From Citrus sinensis (Eukaryota; Streptophyta; Magnoliopsida; Sapindales; Rutaceae): a stretch of DNA of 64,000 nt. Under the pieces are notes generated by a model, which was given only the letters and a program-made list of their open reading frames with translations, was not told the origin of the DNA and did not search any database. The stretch covers positions 28,217,501 to 28,281,500 of the forward strand of contig NC_068559.1 in the NCBI RefSeq assembly GCF_022201045.2, read 5' to 3'. Positions 37,292 to 48,094 of this stretch are shown here, in pieces; positions within the stretch are counted from its first letter, which is position 1, and each line of letters begins with the position of its first letter. A program made the translations under genes and the position numbers.

Positions 37292-38102
37292 GGTATATTT
37301 ACTATTTGGTAATGGAAATGGGGTTAGAATGGAAATGACGATTTAGAATAAAAAATTTGTTTGTTTCAACTATAGTAATTGGAATCGAAATGAATGGTAT
37401 TTTCTTTTATGTGTTTATTTTGTTCTAGAATCGAAATAACTTTTGCAAGTGATTAAATTGTCTTTAGTTAACTATTATTATCATTGTCATCGTAATAAAT
37501 ATTAACAATAAATAAATTAGAAATAACAACAAAAATACAACAACAAGAACAACAGCAACAACAATACGAAATTAAAAATAAGTACAAAAACAATAGATAA
37601 ATGAAATTAGAGAGCAACGGCAGTGTTGGGAAATCAGCAAGTGGTAGTGACAATAAGAGAGTAACAACGACGAGTGCAGATGGTGCTGTGCAATGATTAA
37701 CAACGACTGCAGTGCAAGGCTAACCTTTCGTGTTTGATTGGACATGTGTGATGGTTTCTGCGACTACCGGCGACGTGACATGGGTTCAATTGGCTGCTGA
37801 TTCTCATCAACAATAAAAGGGATTAGGGTTTCGACGAGCTGAATTGAACTTGGGCATTTTGTTTTATTTTACTTTTAGATTGAGAATATATTTAGTATTA
37901 AGAAATATTGATCAGATAAAATAATCAATACCGAGAATGAGATTTCAATTTCCAACCCCCTGGAGATTATTAACTCATTTCTCATACTCAAATGATTGTG
38001 AAACCCACCAATTTAATTCTCATTCCCTTAGTTTAAAAGTGAACATATTATTCATTTTCATTCTCTAATTTCTCATTTTCATTATTAACTAATAAACGCA
38101 CC
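37292..38102. mobile_element. Foldback element, family member A (about 811 bp)
   Basis: The left end GGTATATTTACTATTTGGTA and the right end (reverse complement GGTGCGTTTATTAGTTAATA) are diverged inverted copies, each followed by GGAATG/GAAATGAG-type motifs. The middle carries AAC/AAT trinucleotide runs and a GC-richer patch (37610-37800). The layout matches the element at 59803-60822. No target duplication is visible, so edges are approximate. Confidence 0.5.
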
Positions 38103-39282
38103 GCAGCAAAAACTGAAAAAAAGGCACTTCCCATCATTTTTTTGAGAAATTTGTAAAATTAAACTTACCATCAAAACCGAATCCTGTCCAAAATAATATC
38201 TTAAATGAGACTTTTTCAAAATTTTCCCCCTTTTTCCATTTTTTACGAATTATGTTTTTTCAACAATTTTTCATCTCGGTATGATATCATCGGAAACATT
38301 ATTCATGGTGACGATGAGGGATAAGTTTTCCTGGCAAAAAGGTAAATACATAATTGTTATTTTTACCAGAATAAATAAATAAATAAATAATTGAACTGAA
38401 TAAAAATACAATTTTCTATTTCACGATTATCGAGGAAATAAGTGATGAGAGATTCTGCGTGACGTCGCCGGATTCCTTCTGTCGGCAACGGGAACTTGTT
38501 GACACACAACTCGACAGCCCGTCAAACAAAATAAGTTAACTACATCTAGCTTTCCGTCAAATCAAACCCCACACACATCAATTCCAGCTCAAATCTGCTC
38601 TCCCCTTTCCTTTTATTTAATTTCTTTTTCTTTTTCAAATTTTAAATAAAGAGATTTTCCCTCCATTCTGATTGATTGATCATTGATTGATCTAGCAGAT
38701 GGTATCAACCCTCAACCCTAAGCCTAATTTCTAACATAATAGATGTTGTCAAATGATAAAAACAACAAGACATGTGCATGAGTTTCATGTGCGGTCCAAT
38801 CTCAGACTTAAGCGTCATGAAGTGACTGTACCCATCATCTTCTGCTGGGTTCAAATCAGGCTCTAGTTTGTTTGTTTGTATTGTATCAAGATAATAATCT
38901 ACTGCTAGTCTGCTACTGGCTACATTTCATAGCAATAGCACGCCTACAAAAGCAGTGAAGCGGGTTCGAACTGAGAAGTAACATCAGAAAAGAAAAATGG
39001 GGACCAAATGACCTGGCAACTCATCTTTTTTTCCCAAATCTCGGAGAATAGTTCTATGTGAGCCGCCAGCCCACCGCCCACTCATTTTTCAGTGTCATCT
39101 ACCAATGGGTAATAAAGAGCCCAAATCCACAATTTTACAAAAAGTTTCAGCCCATAACATATTTTATCCTCCACCACTCTTGTGATTTCACTCAGTTGTT
39201 AAAAATACAAAAACAACCCGCGAGTTAAAGCAGAAGAAAGATTTAAAGTTCTAAAAAGCTAGTTATTCAAGTTCATACAATG
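38103..39282. other. Spacer downstream of the UXT-like gene
   Basis: No gene recognised. The 3' UTR of the minus-strand UXT-like gene should lie within the last few hundred bases. Confidence 0.35.
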
Positions 39283-41022
39283 TTAAAAGATGGCCTCCTG
39301 AACACTTGTCTCAGCAGGGAGTTGGAGTAACTCACAAATCCCTTCACAAACCTGAAAGCAATTCAATGGATGCATATCAGAAGTGGACAACAGAAAAAGA
39401 ACAATTTCCGTTCATATTGATCATATGCTAGTAGTTACTTCTTGTCATTTAGAACCCAATCATTTGCATTCATATTATCTGCTAAACCCTAAACAATATA
39501 ATATTCCAGCCATCTAAGCTAACTCTCATATTTGAGAGACAAGCTTGAAGAGGCTTAAGCAGCTTTGCAACTCCATAAAATATGTAGAAAAGCCAAGAAT
39601 GAATAAAGAAAGCACAAAAAGAGAAAGATCCAACATATAATAAACATACCAATTTAATCTGGGCTTTAATTGATGCAATAAGGCGAGTGTACTCGTCTAT
39701 TTGCCTGCAGAAAGCAATTCAATAATGCATCAAGTTTGAAATTGAAAGTAATTTCCGAGAAAGAGAAAAGACACAATTTGCCAAAAATTAACTAAACCAT
39801 AAAATTATACCTGGCTATTTTATCTTCTCTTTGTGATATGAACTTCAAAGCTTCAGACCAGGTGAACTCCACATGGAATCCAAGTCCAATGTCCACAAAT
39901 ATATGCTGCGTATCTGGCCTGCATCCACCTCCGGCAATCCAAAATTAAAGAAGAATAGCACATTTTAAGGCCAAAAGAAAATAAAAATTAACTTCGAAAA
40001 TAAGAATGAACTTAGGAAGGCTTATAATGCAAGCTTTGTAAGAATGAAAGCAGCATTAAGCACCAAAATGCATAACTGAAACTTACACATCAGCTTGCAT
40101 GTATACTTCAGAGCCAAGGTTCACCAATGTCCTAAGACTCGTCACACTATTTTTCTCCAAATTCTCTATGTTCTTTCGCAAATCTGAGCTACCAGCGTTT
40201 AGTGTCAAGTAAACCAGATAAAAGAAACAATCACCAAGTTGGATAATAAGGAAGGACATAATGATTGTAAAGGATTCAGTTTCAGTGCCTCTTTCAGGAT
40301 GTTTCTGTGCTTTGAATTGAACATCTATTTTAGAAGAACATCTCTTTGATTCTAAAATATTACTTCATATACAGTCAAAATAAAAAAGCTCCAATACAGT
40401 GAGCCAGCTTCAAGAATTTCGCTAGTGATTGAAAAAAAAAATCTCTTTATCAAGATTCAATCAAAACCCAAAAAATGATAATTACCATTTACAAATAAAT
40501 TGATCCGGCCGATGTCATTCATGGAGAACTACTTCTTATTAAGTAAAAGAAAATCAAATATATCTCTCAACAAACACGAATCCAAGGATACAAAATCTTT
40601 TGTTGTTCAAAGACCTTGTCTCTGCAAAGTGAAACAAAGTAAGCAGTCAGAACATGAACCTTTATTGTAAATCAAAGTGCTTGAGCCAGTCATTAGGTTT
40701 CAATAAAAAATTGACGCACCACTCTACCCATATTATCATTATAAACTCGACAAGCAGATAATTTGTTCAGCACACTAATCAAAATTAATGATGCTAGATT
40801 TAATTATACTAGGCATGAAGCTATTAAAGGAGAACTATTAAAAACGAATAAAAATATCAGAGACCAAGCATGAAGCTTTTATTCATCCCTTGAGCCAAAA
40901 ACAGTCAAGTGAATAGAATTAGAAACGTACCGCTCCGCGATAGCACGTGTAAGGTCTGGTTTCAATCTGCGATCAACGAATTCCTCGAATTTCTGTACTT
41001 TCTCCTGACGGTAGCTATCCAT
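39283..41022 (-). CDS. UXT-like prefoldin alpha-family protein, 151 aa, six exons
   Basis: Minus-strand exons are 41022-40931, 40621-40592, 40188-40087, 39918-39811, 39704-39650 and 39351-39283; all junctions are GT-AG and in phase. The protein runs MDSYRQEKVQKFEEFVDRRL, then RDKVFEQQKIFSDLRKN, NLEKNSVTSLRTLVNLGSEV, the hairpin region VPDTQHIFVDIGLGFHVEFT, and a C-terminal helix TRLIASIKAQIKL. Two coiled-coil helices around a beta-hairpin linker form the prefoldin alpha fold. UXT-type proteins join prefoldin-like (URI/R2TP) assemblies that help fold polymerase and other complexes, as known from animals; the plant role is less clear. Exon 2 is only 30 nt and uses a weak GTATCC donor, but it is required to keep the frame and supplies the expected residues. 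From memory the Arabidopsis counterpart is At1g26660. Confidence 0.9.
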
Positions 41023-42459
41023 TCTCAGTCCTACTAAGACAGCGCAAAAGTCAAAACTTGATCCAACATCAACAATTCAGGATGACGTAAGAACACATTG
41101 ACGGGAAACACAGCAGCAACCAAGCAATGTATCAAAGACCAAGATTCAAAGCCACTATCTGATTCTTCCTATAACAATGCTAAATGCTCCCAAATATCCA
41201 GCAGCTTATTAGCGCTTTACAAGGAAAAAAAAGAAGAAGAAGAAGAAAACTTTCAATTGGACATTTTATCGAACAGTTAACGAGCAAGGCCTGACTTCAA
41301 AACTAATAACTAGAGAACATGCAACTTCAAAACTAATAACTACAGAACATGCAACTTCAAAACTGGGACAGTTTGGATACATTATCACATATCTAATATC
41401 TGCCTTCTGCTGTGCCTTTCCATGATCATCGATTGCATTTTTTTTTTCTTTCCATAGCAAAGTTAGTTGCTTACCCCTTTTTTTTTCCTTTCTTTTTTTC
41501 AAATAAGTATAGTTGCTGTGAACACGAAGGTTAAGCAGTGGGTCGGACTATGTATGTAAGGGATTAGACCACGGATGGCGCTAATTTGAACTAAGCCTTT
41601 TTCTTCTTCAACCTTCAAAACGCACCGTTTCCGATGCTATAATTTCACCGTATTGTAAGTAAGCCGTATCAATTATTATGAAGTGATCCGACATTGATTC
41701 CGACTTTGTAGTCGATACGACGTGTTCACAGAGAATTTTGGTTTTTAAATTGTCAAAACTGACTCTCCTAACAAAACCCCTTCCAAGTTCTTAGAAAGCC
41801 CCATCGCCCAGTAAAAATTAAATGAAAATTTTAATCACTTCTAACGACGCCCCTTTTTATTCCTCAATTGAACCTTTAACGTTAATTTTTCATAAACCCC
41901 AGCAGTGAAAATATATTATGATTGCGAAAATATTTTAGTCATGCTTGCATTATCAGTACCCATTCATTCCATCATTTGTTTGGGGAACTATACATAGATA
42001 CATGTACACACACACGTAAATTTTTAACTTGACTGTAATATCCAAAAGTCCTTTTTACAATTTCTTTAACTTTGTTACTAGTAGTGTCCGTCTCTCCTTC
42101 ATTGCAAGATTCTCTCTTTAATCTATTTATTTATTTATTTTCAAAATATTTCTTACAACATGAAAGATTGAAAGTTGATCAATATCAGTGTAATTAATCA
42201 AATATCAATGTTTTAACCCCGACCCCGGGATACAACAATATCTAATATTTATTGATTGATTGCTGCTTCCTTGACTCTGTAAGCCATTCAGTCAAATCAT
42301 TTTATCGAGTGCTCCATCTCAAAAATGACATGCGCATACATCATAATAAGCAAGCGTGATCTGTGCAATAAGAATAATGATACACTCTTGATTCACGATT
42401 AAATAGAAAATATTTTCAAAGCACTTGAATTATATTATACAAATAATAGTTAATAGAGT
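41023..42459. other. Spacer upstream of the UXT-like gene
   Basis: Should contain the minus-strand promoter of the UXT-like gene. It holds an A/G-rich tract at about 41225-41250, a 30-bp tandem repeat, and AT-rich DNA. No gene is supported. Confidence 0.4.
41294..41364. repeat. 30-bp tandem repeat, about 2.4 copies
   Basis: The unit begins ACTTCAAAACTAATAACTA and recurs at 41294, 41324 and partly 41354, roughly 270 bp upstream of the UXT-like start codon. Confidence 0.9.
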
Positions 42460-43139
42460 ATGCTATTTGATCGATCTCTTATCTACACGCGAAAGAGATC
42501 CATGAAACTTTCTCAATGCATTGTACGTCTTGGTGTGAGCTCAAGGAGATGCTGTTCCCTTATTTTAACCCATTCTTATGTAGCAGGTAGGAAACTGATA
42601 ATGAGCAAATTACTAAAGCATCGAAATGTTGATGCTCACAAGCATCCCAAAAGGCCAATCAATAGAAGAACAACAGTTGAAGTAGAAGAAGAAGAGCGAG
42701 TTTCGAAACCTGGTTCCATATCAAGTCCAGAAATGCCTTCTCTACAGGAAGATGATGCAGCATCTTTGTGTGGTGTCCATGAAAATGCCGCAGATTTTAC
42801 AGACTGTGAAGTAGAAGAAGAACAAGCAAGTGTTCAAGGTTCTCGTTACCATGGTACTGTCATAGAATATTCAAGCTACGATATTGCAGTCTTACATATT
42901 GTTCAATTAGTTTTCACGCAACATCATAAGTTTCTTTCATATCATTATTTTATTTCGCAGAAATTACAGAGCCTGAAAAGACATGCAATTGCAGCCAGAT
43001 CTTTGTTAACAATGGAACTGGAGTTGAAGAAGACAAAGTACCAAATTTTGTCGAAATTGACAACACATCAAAACGCCTGAGAGGCATAAGATTCAGCAAT
43101 GGAGGATTTCAAGTGGACTTTGTCGTTGTTAAAAATTAG
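42460..43139 (+). CDS. Unrecognised two-exon gene, about 190 aa
   Basis: Exon 1 (42460-42853) ends TTACCATG before the donor GTACTG; exon 2 (42961-43139) follows the acceptor TATTTCGCAG. The junction restores the frame and gives EITEPEKTCNCSQIFVNNG and then RGIRFSNGGFQVDFVVVKN before the stop. The N-terminal half is basic and Cys-containing (SSRRCC, KHRNVDAHKHPKR); the middle is acidic with EVEEEE and EVEEEQ. No domain I know is visible, and no membrane segment or signal peptide is clear. Without splicing the frame runs to 206 codons, with a less protein-like end. The true start may be further downstream (Met at MKLSQ or MSKLL) or in an exon I cannot see. The tail looks like a conserved peptide, so I think it is real but possibly partial. 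Confidence 0.5.
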
Positions 43140-44156
43140 CTGGAGAAAGCTTTGTTCTTGTTCCTATAATATCTTTATTTCCTTGAACATAATATAAGTA
43201 TGACAGTAGTTCTCAAAGGTTCAGTAATAAATGGTAATCACATGCAGAATCATATAAAACTCTTTTCAGCTGAAATTTATAATTACTTGAACAACAATGG
43301 TGCAGCTCATAGGAGTTAACAAATGGATTTTACCTTGCCCTTCATTTTGATCGCGGGCTGTCTCGCTACCATTTAGACAAGCAAAAATGGCATGTCCTTC
43401 AAGCTGTCTCAAATTTGTGCAAATCTGCAAGCCACACCACACATTGCACACAACAGAATCTATTTTGCAATTAACTGTTGAAGCAGCACAATTCAAAACA
43501 ATATGTGAAATGCCAGTGCTTTCAACACATTACACATTTGAAATACATGAATATTGCATAAGACAGAAATGCTAAGTTGGGAAAGTAACGCATGCATCGG
43601 TGCAAGAATTTGTGGCAGTCACAGTCTTCCTGAAATGAACATATTCCTCCACACACCCGCACAGGATTTTTCAACAGTCACTCTTAAATCAGTTCTGAAA
43701 TTTACTGTAATTATCATCAAAAATTCAAATCCCAGCTATGATATAATATATTCTTTAAGAAAATGTAGAACTCAAATATAGAAAGTTGAAACAATCTAAA
43801 GTAACTTTTCATTATATGGAAATGATGACAGGACTAATAGGAAACATATTCCAACCAATGAACAATAAAAAAAGTTTCAATTCCCTGATTTTTTCCTCCA
43901 ATCAATCCTGCCTCTTCCATTGTATCTGTAGTTATTCAATTCCATCAAGTATGGAGAAACTTGGGAGTGAAGCACATTCCACTTGCCACAAACCTTTGTG
44001 AGTGAAGGTCTACCAATATACCAACACTCAATTCCTCATCAATGTCGAAAGAATGTGACCAACAACAAAATCTGTGTTTCCCCTTTGCCGCTCCATCTTC
44101 ATATTATTGAATAATAGGAGTTTTGTGGATAAACCAAACCAATTTTACAGATGACA
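43140..44156. other. Convergent 3' flanks
   Basis: Holds the 3' ends of the unknown plus-strand gene (polyadenylation-like AATAAATGG near 43226) and of the minus-strand membrane-protein gene. No further gene is supported. Confidence 0.4.
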
Positions 44157-45242
44157 TTATTGAATATCTGTTGATTCAGGAGGAACAGCTATGGATTCTA
44201 GAATCGGCTGAGATTCACCATTCGAAGCTCCCATACCATAAGATTTGCAACTGAAGTAGAAAACAGCACTCATCATGGAATCAATAAGCACCACAAATGA
44301 GTACATTATCACTAAAAGAGGGCCTTCCCACAGTCTTGAAGATCCATCTCCATAGCTCAGGGTTGTTACTCTATGCTCAAACAAGCCCTCAATAAAACCC
44401 ATCCCAACTGTTGATCCAAGAAATATCAATAGACCCACCTGAGTCTGCCCCCTAATCAAAACCCCTGACCTAAATAATGCTTGTACCCCCGAAACATCCT
44501 CCAACACAGAGATAACTATACCAATGTTACAAATAACAATAGCATTAGCATAAACAACTGAAAACACCAACCCCACCACTATTGCCGCATAGAAAACCAA
44601 ATCAGGCGAAAACCAAATTGCAGAAACTGCGCTACACACAGCAACAAGAAGCACAAAAAACAACATGATGCAGCCAACAATCACCATACATACCCACAAA
44701 TATGTTACCACAACCTTCTTCCAGATCTTACGAACTATCACAAAAAACTTGGAGATTTCAACCTTTTTCCTTGAGTAAGTACAATATACAGAGTAAACGA
44801 CAGCAGCTTTTGACAACAAGGACGATGTAATGAACAAAGGGAAGCACATTGTCAACGAGAGAACCATTTCAGAGAATTTATGACATGAGACAGTGACAAA
44901 AGGCGTCAGTGGAAGACCACAAACTTCAGCAACTAACAAGAGCCTGTAAGTGAGTTTATTGACGATGTGTTGATCAACTACTAAGTTCGACAAAAGAATA
45001 GCTGATACTGGGCAAATGAGCACTGCAGCAGTAATCATAAAACCCGAAGAATTGAACCGGAGAATCCTAACAGTTTCTCTCAAGATGTCTAAAGCACTGG
45101 ATGAATGGAATTGGTATTCACAGTGATTAATACCAGTATCAGATGACTCTAATTCAAGATTATGCAGAGGGGTACATTCAGATCCCTCTAATTTTGAGTG
45201 ATTCAAGCTGACTCTAGGAGAAACAACGCTAGAGGACTCCAT
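44157..45242 (-). CDS. Multi-pass membrane protein, At1g69430/At1g26650-like, 361 aa, intronless
   Basis: A single open frame from the ATG at 45242 to the stop at 44157. A soluble N-terminus of about 60 residues ends in ALDILRETVRILRFNSSGFM. It is followed by about six hydrophobic segments: ITAAVLICPVSAILLSNLVV, the VCGLPLTPFVTVS region, VVVTYLWVCMVIVGCIMLFF, LVFYAAIVVGLVFSVVYANA, VGLLIFLGSTVGMGFIEGLF and LLVIMYSFVVLIDSMMSAVF. Between segments lies SVLEDVSGVQALFRSGVLIRG. I recognise the overall pattern as a plant-specific family whose biochemical role is unknown; database names for it (such as 'Son of sevenless') are not informative. In Arabidopsis the relatives sit next to AGO7 and next to UXT, matching this neighbourhood. 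It is transcribed away from the next gene, with 1,080 bp between start codons. Confidence 0.88.
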   Translation of the reverse strand: MESSSVVSPRVSLNHSKLEGSECTPLHNLELESSDTGINHCEYQFHSSSALDILRETVRILRFNSSGFMITAAVLICPVSAILLSNLVVDQHIVNKLTYRLLLVAEVCGLPLTPFVTVSCHKFSEMVLSLTMCFPLFITSSLLSKAAVVYSVYCTYSRKKVEISKFFVIVRKIWKKVVVTYLWVCMVIVGCIMLFFVLLVAVCSAVSAIWFSPDLVFYAAIVVGLVFSVVYANAIVICNIGIVISVLEDVSGVQALFRSGVLIRGQTQVGLLIFLGSTVGMGFIEGLFEHRVTTLSYGDGSSRLWEGPLLVIMYSFVVLIDSMMSAVFYFSCKSYGMGASNGESQPILESIAVPPESTDIQ

Positions 45243-46322
45243 GATGATTAAAATATCATAACAAACTGACCAAGACGACTGTAACGATTAACGGGTAACT
45301 TAAAAATCAACAATAGGTATCAGAAAACGCACTTAAGTGAAATACGGAGAGAGTGAAAAATGAATGAGAAAATCAGATCGGCTAATGTGCGAAAAACCTG
45401 GGAGTGACGAAACCCAGACAACAACAGCAGCTAAATAGAGAGCGACGCTGGTGATTCATAACCCATTATGAGGCTGCTGACACTAATTTCAGGAGACCTC
45501 GGAAGAAATGGGAATTTGTCCAAAACGTGTGCTTTGGGGTTTTGGTGCTGACGCTGTGGATGTTAACGTGAGTTTCTGTTTTCCCTTTTTTGTCTTTTTT
45601 CAACTTTTGACCGCGTTTCTGTAAAACGGAAATTTGTGTATTTTCATCGAACATTTTACAGGCGTTAAAGATGCCATCTTAAGATCCGTGTTTTATTTAA
45701 GGGACGGGAGCTGCCAAGTTTAGGGACAGAAACACAATTGAACAACTCACCGGAACAAAATTGTTGTGGTGCTTGACGGTTGACACAGCTTGTAATGGGA
45801 TCAAATAAATGGGCTCTTCAATAGGGTTCTCAATTGGAGTTTTAGATCAAAGGGATGAATGATGGAGGGATTTGGCTCCTACCCCTTGTGCTTTTTTCTT
45901 GTAGGAGGATATGGAGGATTATCAATCACATTAATTAATTAATTAATTAATTAATTAACAATATTTTCAATAATAATTTGTCTTGCTGCCACCTCACGGA
46001 TAACTATGCGATGGTAATAATTTGGATATTTGACGTCTAAATAAATAAATTCATTTTTATAATTGTTGTATGTCATATTTAGAAAGTAAAAAAACTACAC
46101 GGAGTTTTAATTTAATTTAATTTAACTTTATTTTATTTTATTTGGTCTTAATAAATAATTTCCATTTCTTTACAATTACATTTTGTTTCTTAGTTTTAAT
46201 TTTAATTTTTGAATAAAAATGGTTGGAGGTGGCGTTCACAAAAAGTAAAATACTCCCATCAGTAGACGGAGGAGAAATCTATTCCTTTCTCTGGACGCCC
46301 AAAAGCATCATCGTCATCCGCC
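45243..46322. promoter_or_regulatory. Shared upstream region of two divergent membrane-protein genes
   Basis: The 1,080-bp spacer must serve both genes. It includes an (ATTA)n run at about 45932-45958 and AT-rich DNA with TTTTATTTTATTTTATTT-like tracts near 46120. No TATA box stands out for either side. Confidence 0.45.
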
Positions 46323-47336
46323 ATGTCAACGACGAATCCGAATCTGTGGACAATCCTCTCGGAATCAAAACGCATAATAAAAGCGCACTCTCGTCACTTC
46401 CTGGCCCTCTCTGTGATCTTCCTTCTCCCTATCTCTTTCTCCGTCCTCGTCTTCCCAACCCTCCAACAACTCCTCCTCCTGCACGACGACACCGTTGCAA
46501 AATCCTTCCTCAGCCACATCCACACTTCCACCTCGGACCAACGACGACGACGACAAACCCTTATTATTCTCTCAATCTCTTACGCCGTCTTCGCTCTCGT
46601 TTTCTCCCTCTGTGCTGTGGCCTCCATCACCTACAGCGTCTTCCACGGATTCTATGGCAGGCCCGTCAAGCTCGTTTCATCTCTTTACTCCATTCTTCAC
46701 TCTTTCTTTCCGCTCTTGATTACCACTCTTGTTTGTCAACTCCTTGTATCTGCCCTTGTCGCCCTTTTCGCCTCCTCCTTGTTTCTGCTTGTCAAACTCC
46801 TTCATAACATCCTCGGCTTTGACTATTCTTCCCCGTTTTTCGTCTCCTTTTCTCTGCTTCCTTTCATCGGTTTGCTTTTGTCTTTGCTTTACTTGCAAGT
46901 CATCTGGGCTTTGGTTTCGGTTATTGTTGTGTCAGAAAAACAATCTCCCTCATGCTGGGCCTGGGGGGTTAGGCCATTCAAGAGAAGTGCCCATCTTATC
47001 AAGGGGTTTCAGTCTGTGGCTCTCTCTATCTACTTGTACTTTGCAATTTGCGCTGGAATTTTGATTTTGAGCAGCTGGGGATTGGCTGCTGCTTTTGGTG
47101 GCACTGACGGTTGGAAGAGTTGGGCATTTGTGCTACAGATTGTCGTCACCTCAGCTTTGCTTACACTGCTGTTCCTTTACTTGGCTGCTGCCAATACTGT
47201 GTTGTATATGTGTTGTAAGGCTACACATGGAGAACTTGCAATGGAGATTGCCGAGGAGTTTGCTAGAGAGTATGTGCGTTTGCCTTTTGATGATGGCAAG
47301 GTACCTCATCTTGTTTCTGTTGTTTATACTACTTAG
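46323..47336 (+). CDS. Six-segment membrane protein, At1g31130/At5g44860-like, 337 aa, intronless
   Basis: A single frame opening MSTTNPNLWTILSESKRIIK, then AHSRHFLALSVIFLLPISFS. Six hydrophobic segments follow, with LIILSISYAVFALVFSLCAV, LLVSALVALFASSLFLLVKL, GLLLSLLYLQVIWALVSVIV, LSIYLYFAICAGILILSSWG and LLTLLFLYLAAANTVLYMCC. The loop SEKQSPSCWAWGVRPFKRSA and the tail CCKATHGELAMEIAEEFARE are typical of this plant family. The molecular function is unknown. The layout (a polar loop with a basic 'KRS..LIKG' motif between segments 4 and 5, and a C-terminal Cys-Lys after the last segment) parallels the divergent neighbour, so the two may be distant relatives; that is my inference. The first ATG is supported by the family N-terminus. 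Other frames over this GC-rich stretch are shadows. Confidence 0.88.
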   Translation: MSTTNPNLWTILSESKRIIKAHSRHFLALSVIFLLPISFSVLVFPTLQQLLLLHDDTVAKSFLSHIHTSTSDQRRRRQTLIILSISYAVFALVFSLCAVASITYSVFHGFYGRPVKLVSSLYSILHSFFPLLITTLVCQLLVSALVALFASSLFLLVKLLHNILGFDYSSPFFVSFSLLPFIGLLLSLLYLQVIWALVSVIVVSEKQSPSCWAWGVRPFKRSAHLIKGFQSVALSIYLYFAICAGILILSSWGLAAAFGGTDGWKSWAFVLQIVVTSALLTLLFLYLAAANTVLYMCCKATHGELAMEIAEEFAREYVRLPFDDGKVPHLVSVVYTT

Positions 47337-48094
47337 TACTTGATGAGGACGAATTTGCTGCCTGCCTCGTAATGCCAATGTTCTACTTACTAACGTTGGT
47401 GTCTCAAAAACAAAACATTTTGTTTCCCTGCTTGTGCTTGTTCCTGTTTGTTTCTTGATTGTAATTGTAGCTGTCTTAGAGTTTGTTTCTTAGAAAAAGG
47501 GGTTGTGTTGATAATGCAAAGAATTTGTGATTTGTACATATACAAGACTTGAGAATCCTGCTGCTTTTCTGCATACTACAAAAACCTCTGTACTGTCATC
47601 CAGCCTAAATGACGAATATGCAATGAAAGAAACTAAAAGTAAAATGCACACACATCTTGAAGGATTTAACGTATGGCAACTTGGTTATCTGCAAGTTCTT
47701 TGGGCAACTCTCAAGAGAAGCACTAGAATGCTCATGTGAGAAAGAAGTTACCAAAACACTGAGGAATCCACTTTCAACATGGGGTGTTCAGTTGAGTATT
47801 ACAAGCAAAATATTGGTAAAGTTGCCTTCTTTGTCCGAGTACCAGAATTTGCAACGAAGCTCAAGTGTAAAACAATTGTATATCTCAATGATACCCGAGT
47901 CCTACAATTTCTTTACAGTTCTCCTCGTGTATTTGACTTGATGACAGTCTGAACACCGATAACCAAATCAGTCGGGCAGAGCTGAGGAAGATTAATTGGT
48001 CCTTCTAAGTACTTCAGCCCACAAATGAAAGAATCTTGAATTTTTCACCAATGTAAAGTAAAATGAACCAATATCTTCATCAATGGTCGGCAAA
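47337..48094. other. Convergent 3' ends
   Basis: Holds the 3' UTR of the plus-strand membrane-protein gene and of the minus-strand DHHC gene. No extra gene is seen. Confidence 0.45.

Noticed and set aside
38955-38985. GGGTTCGAAC motif resembling a tRNA T-loop.
   Set aside because: No matching acceptor, D-arm or anticodon arm around it.
41098-41280. 60-codon frame upstream of the UXT-like gene.
   Set aside because: Lies in that gene's promoter side, ends in an A/G-rich tract and resembles no protein.
46223-46898. Long overlapping frames in other phases and on the opposite strand.
   Set aside because: Shadows of the GC-rich membrane-protein gene at 46323-47336.
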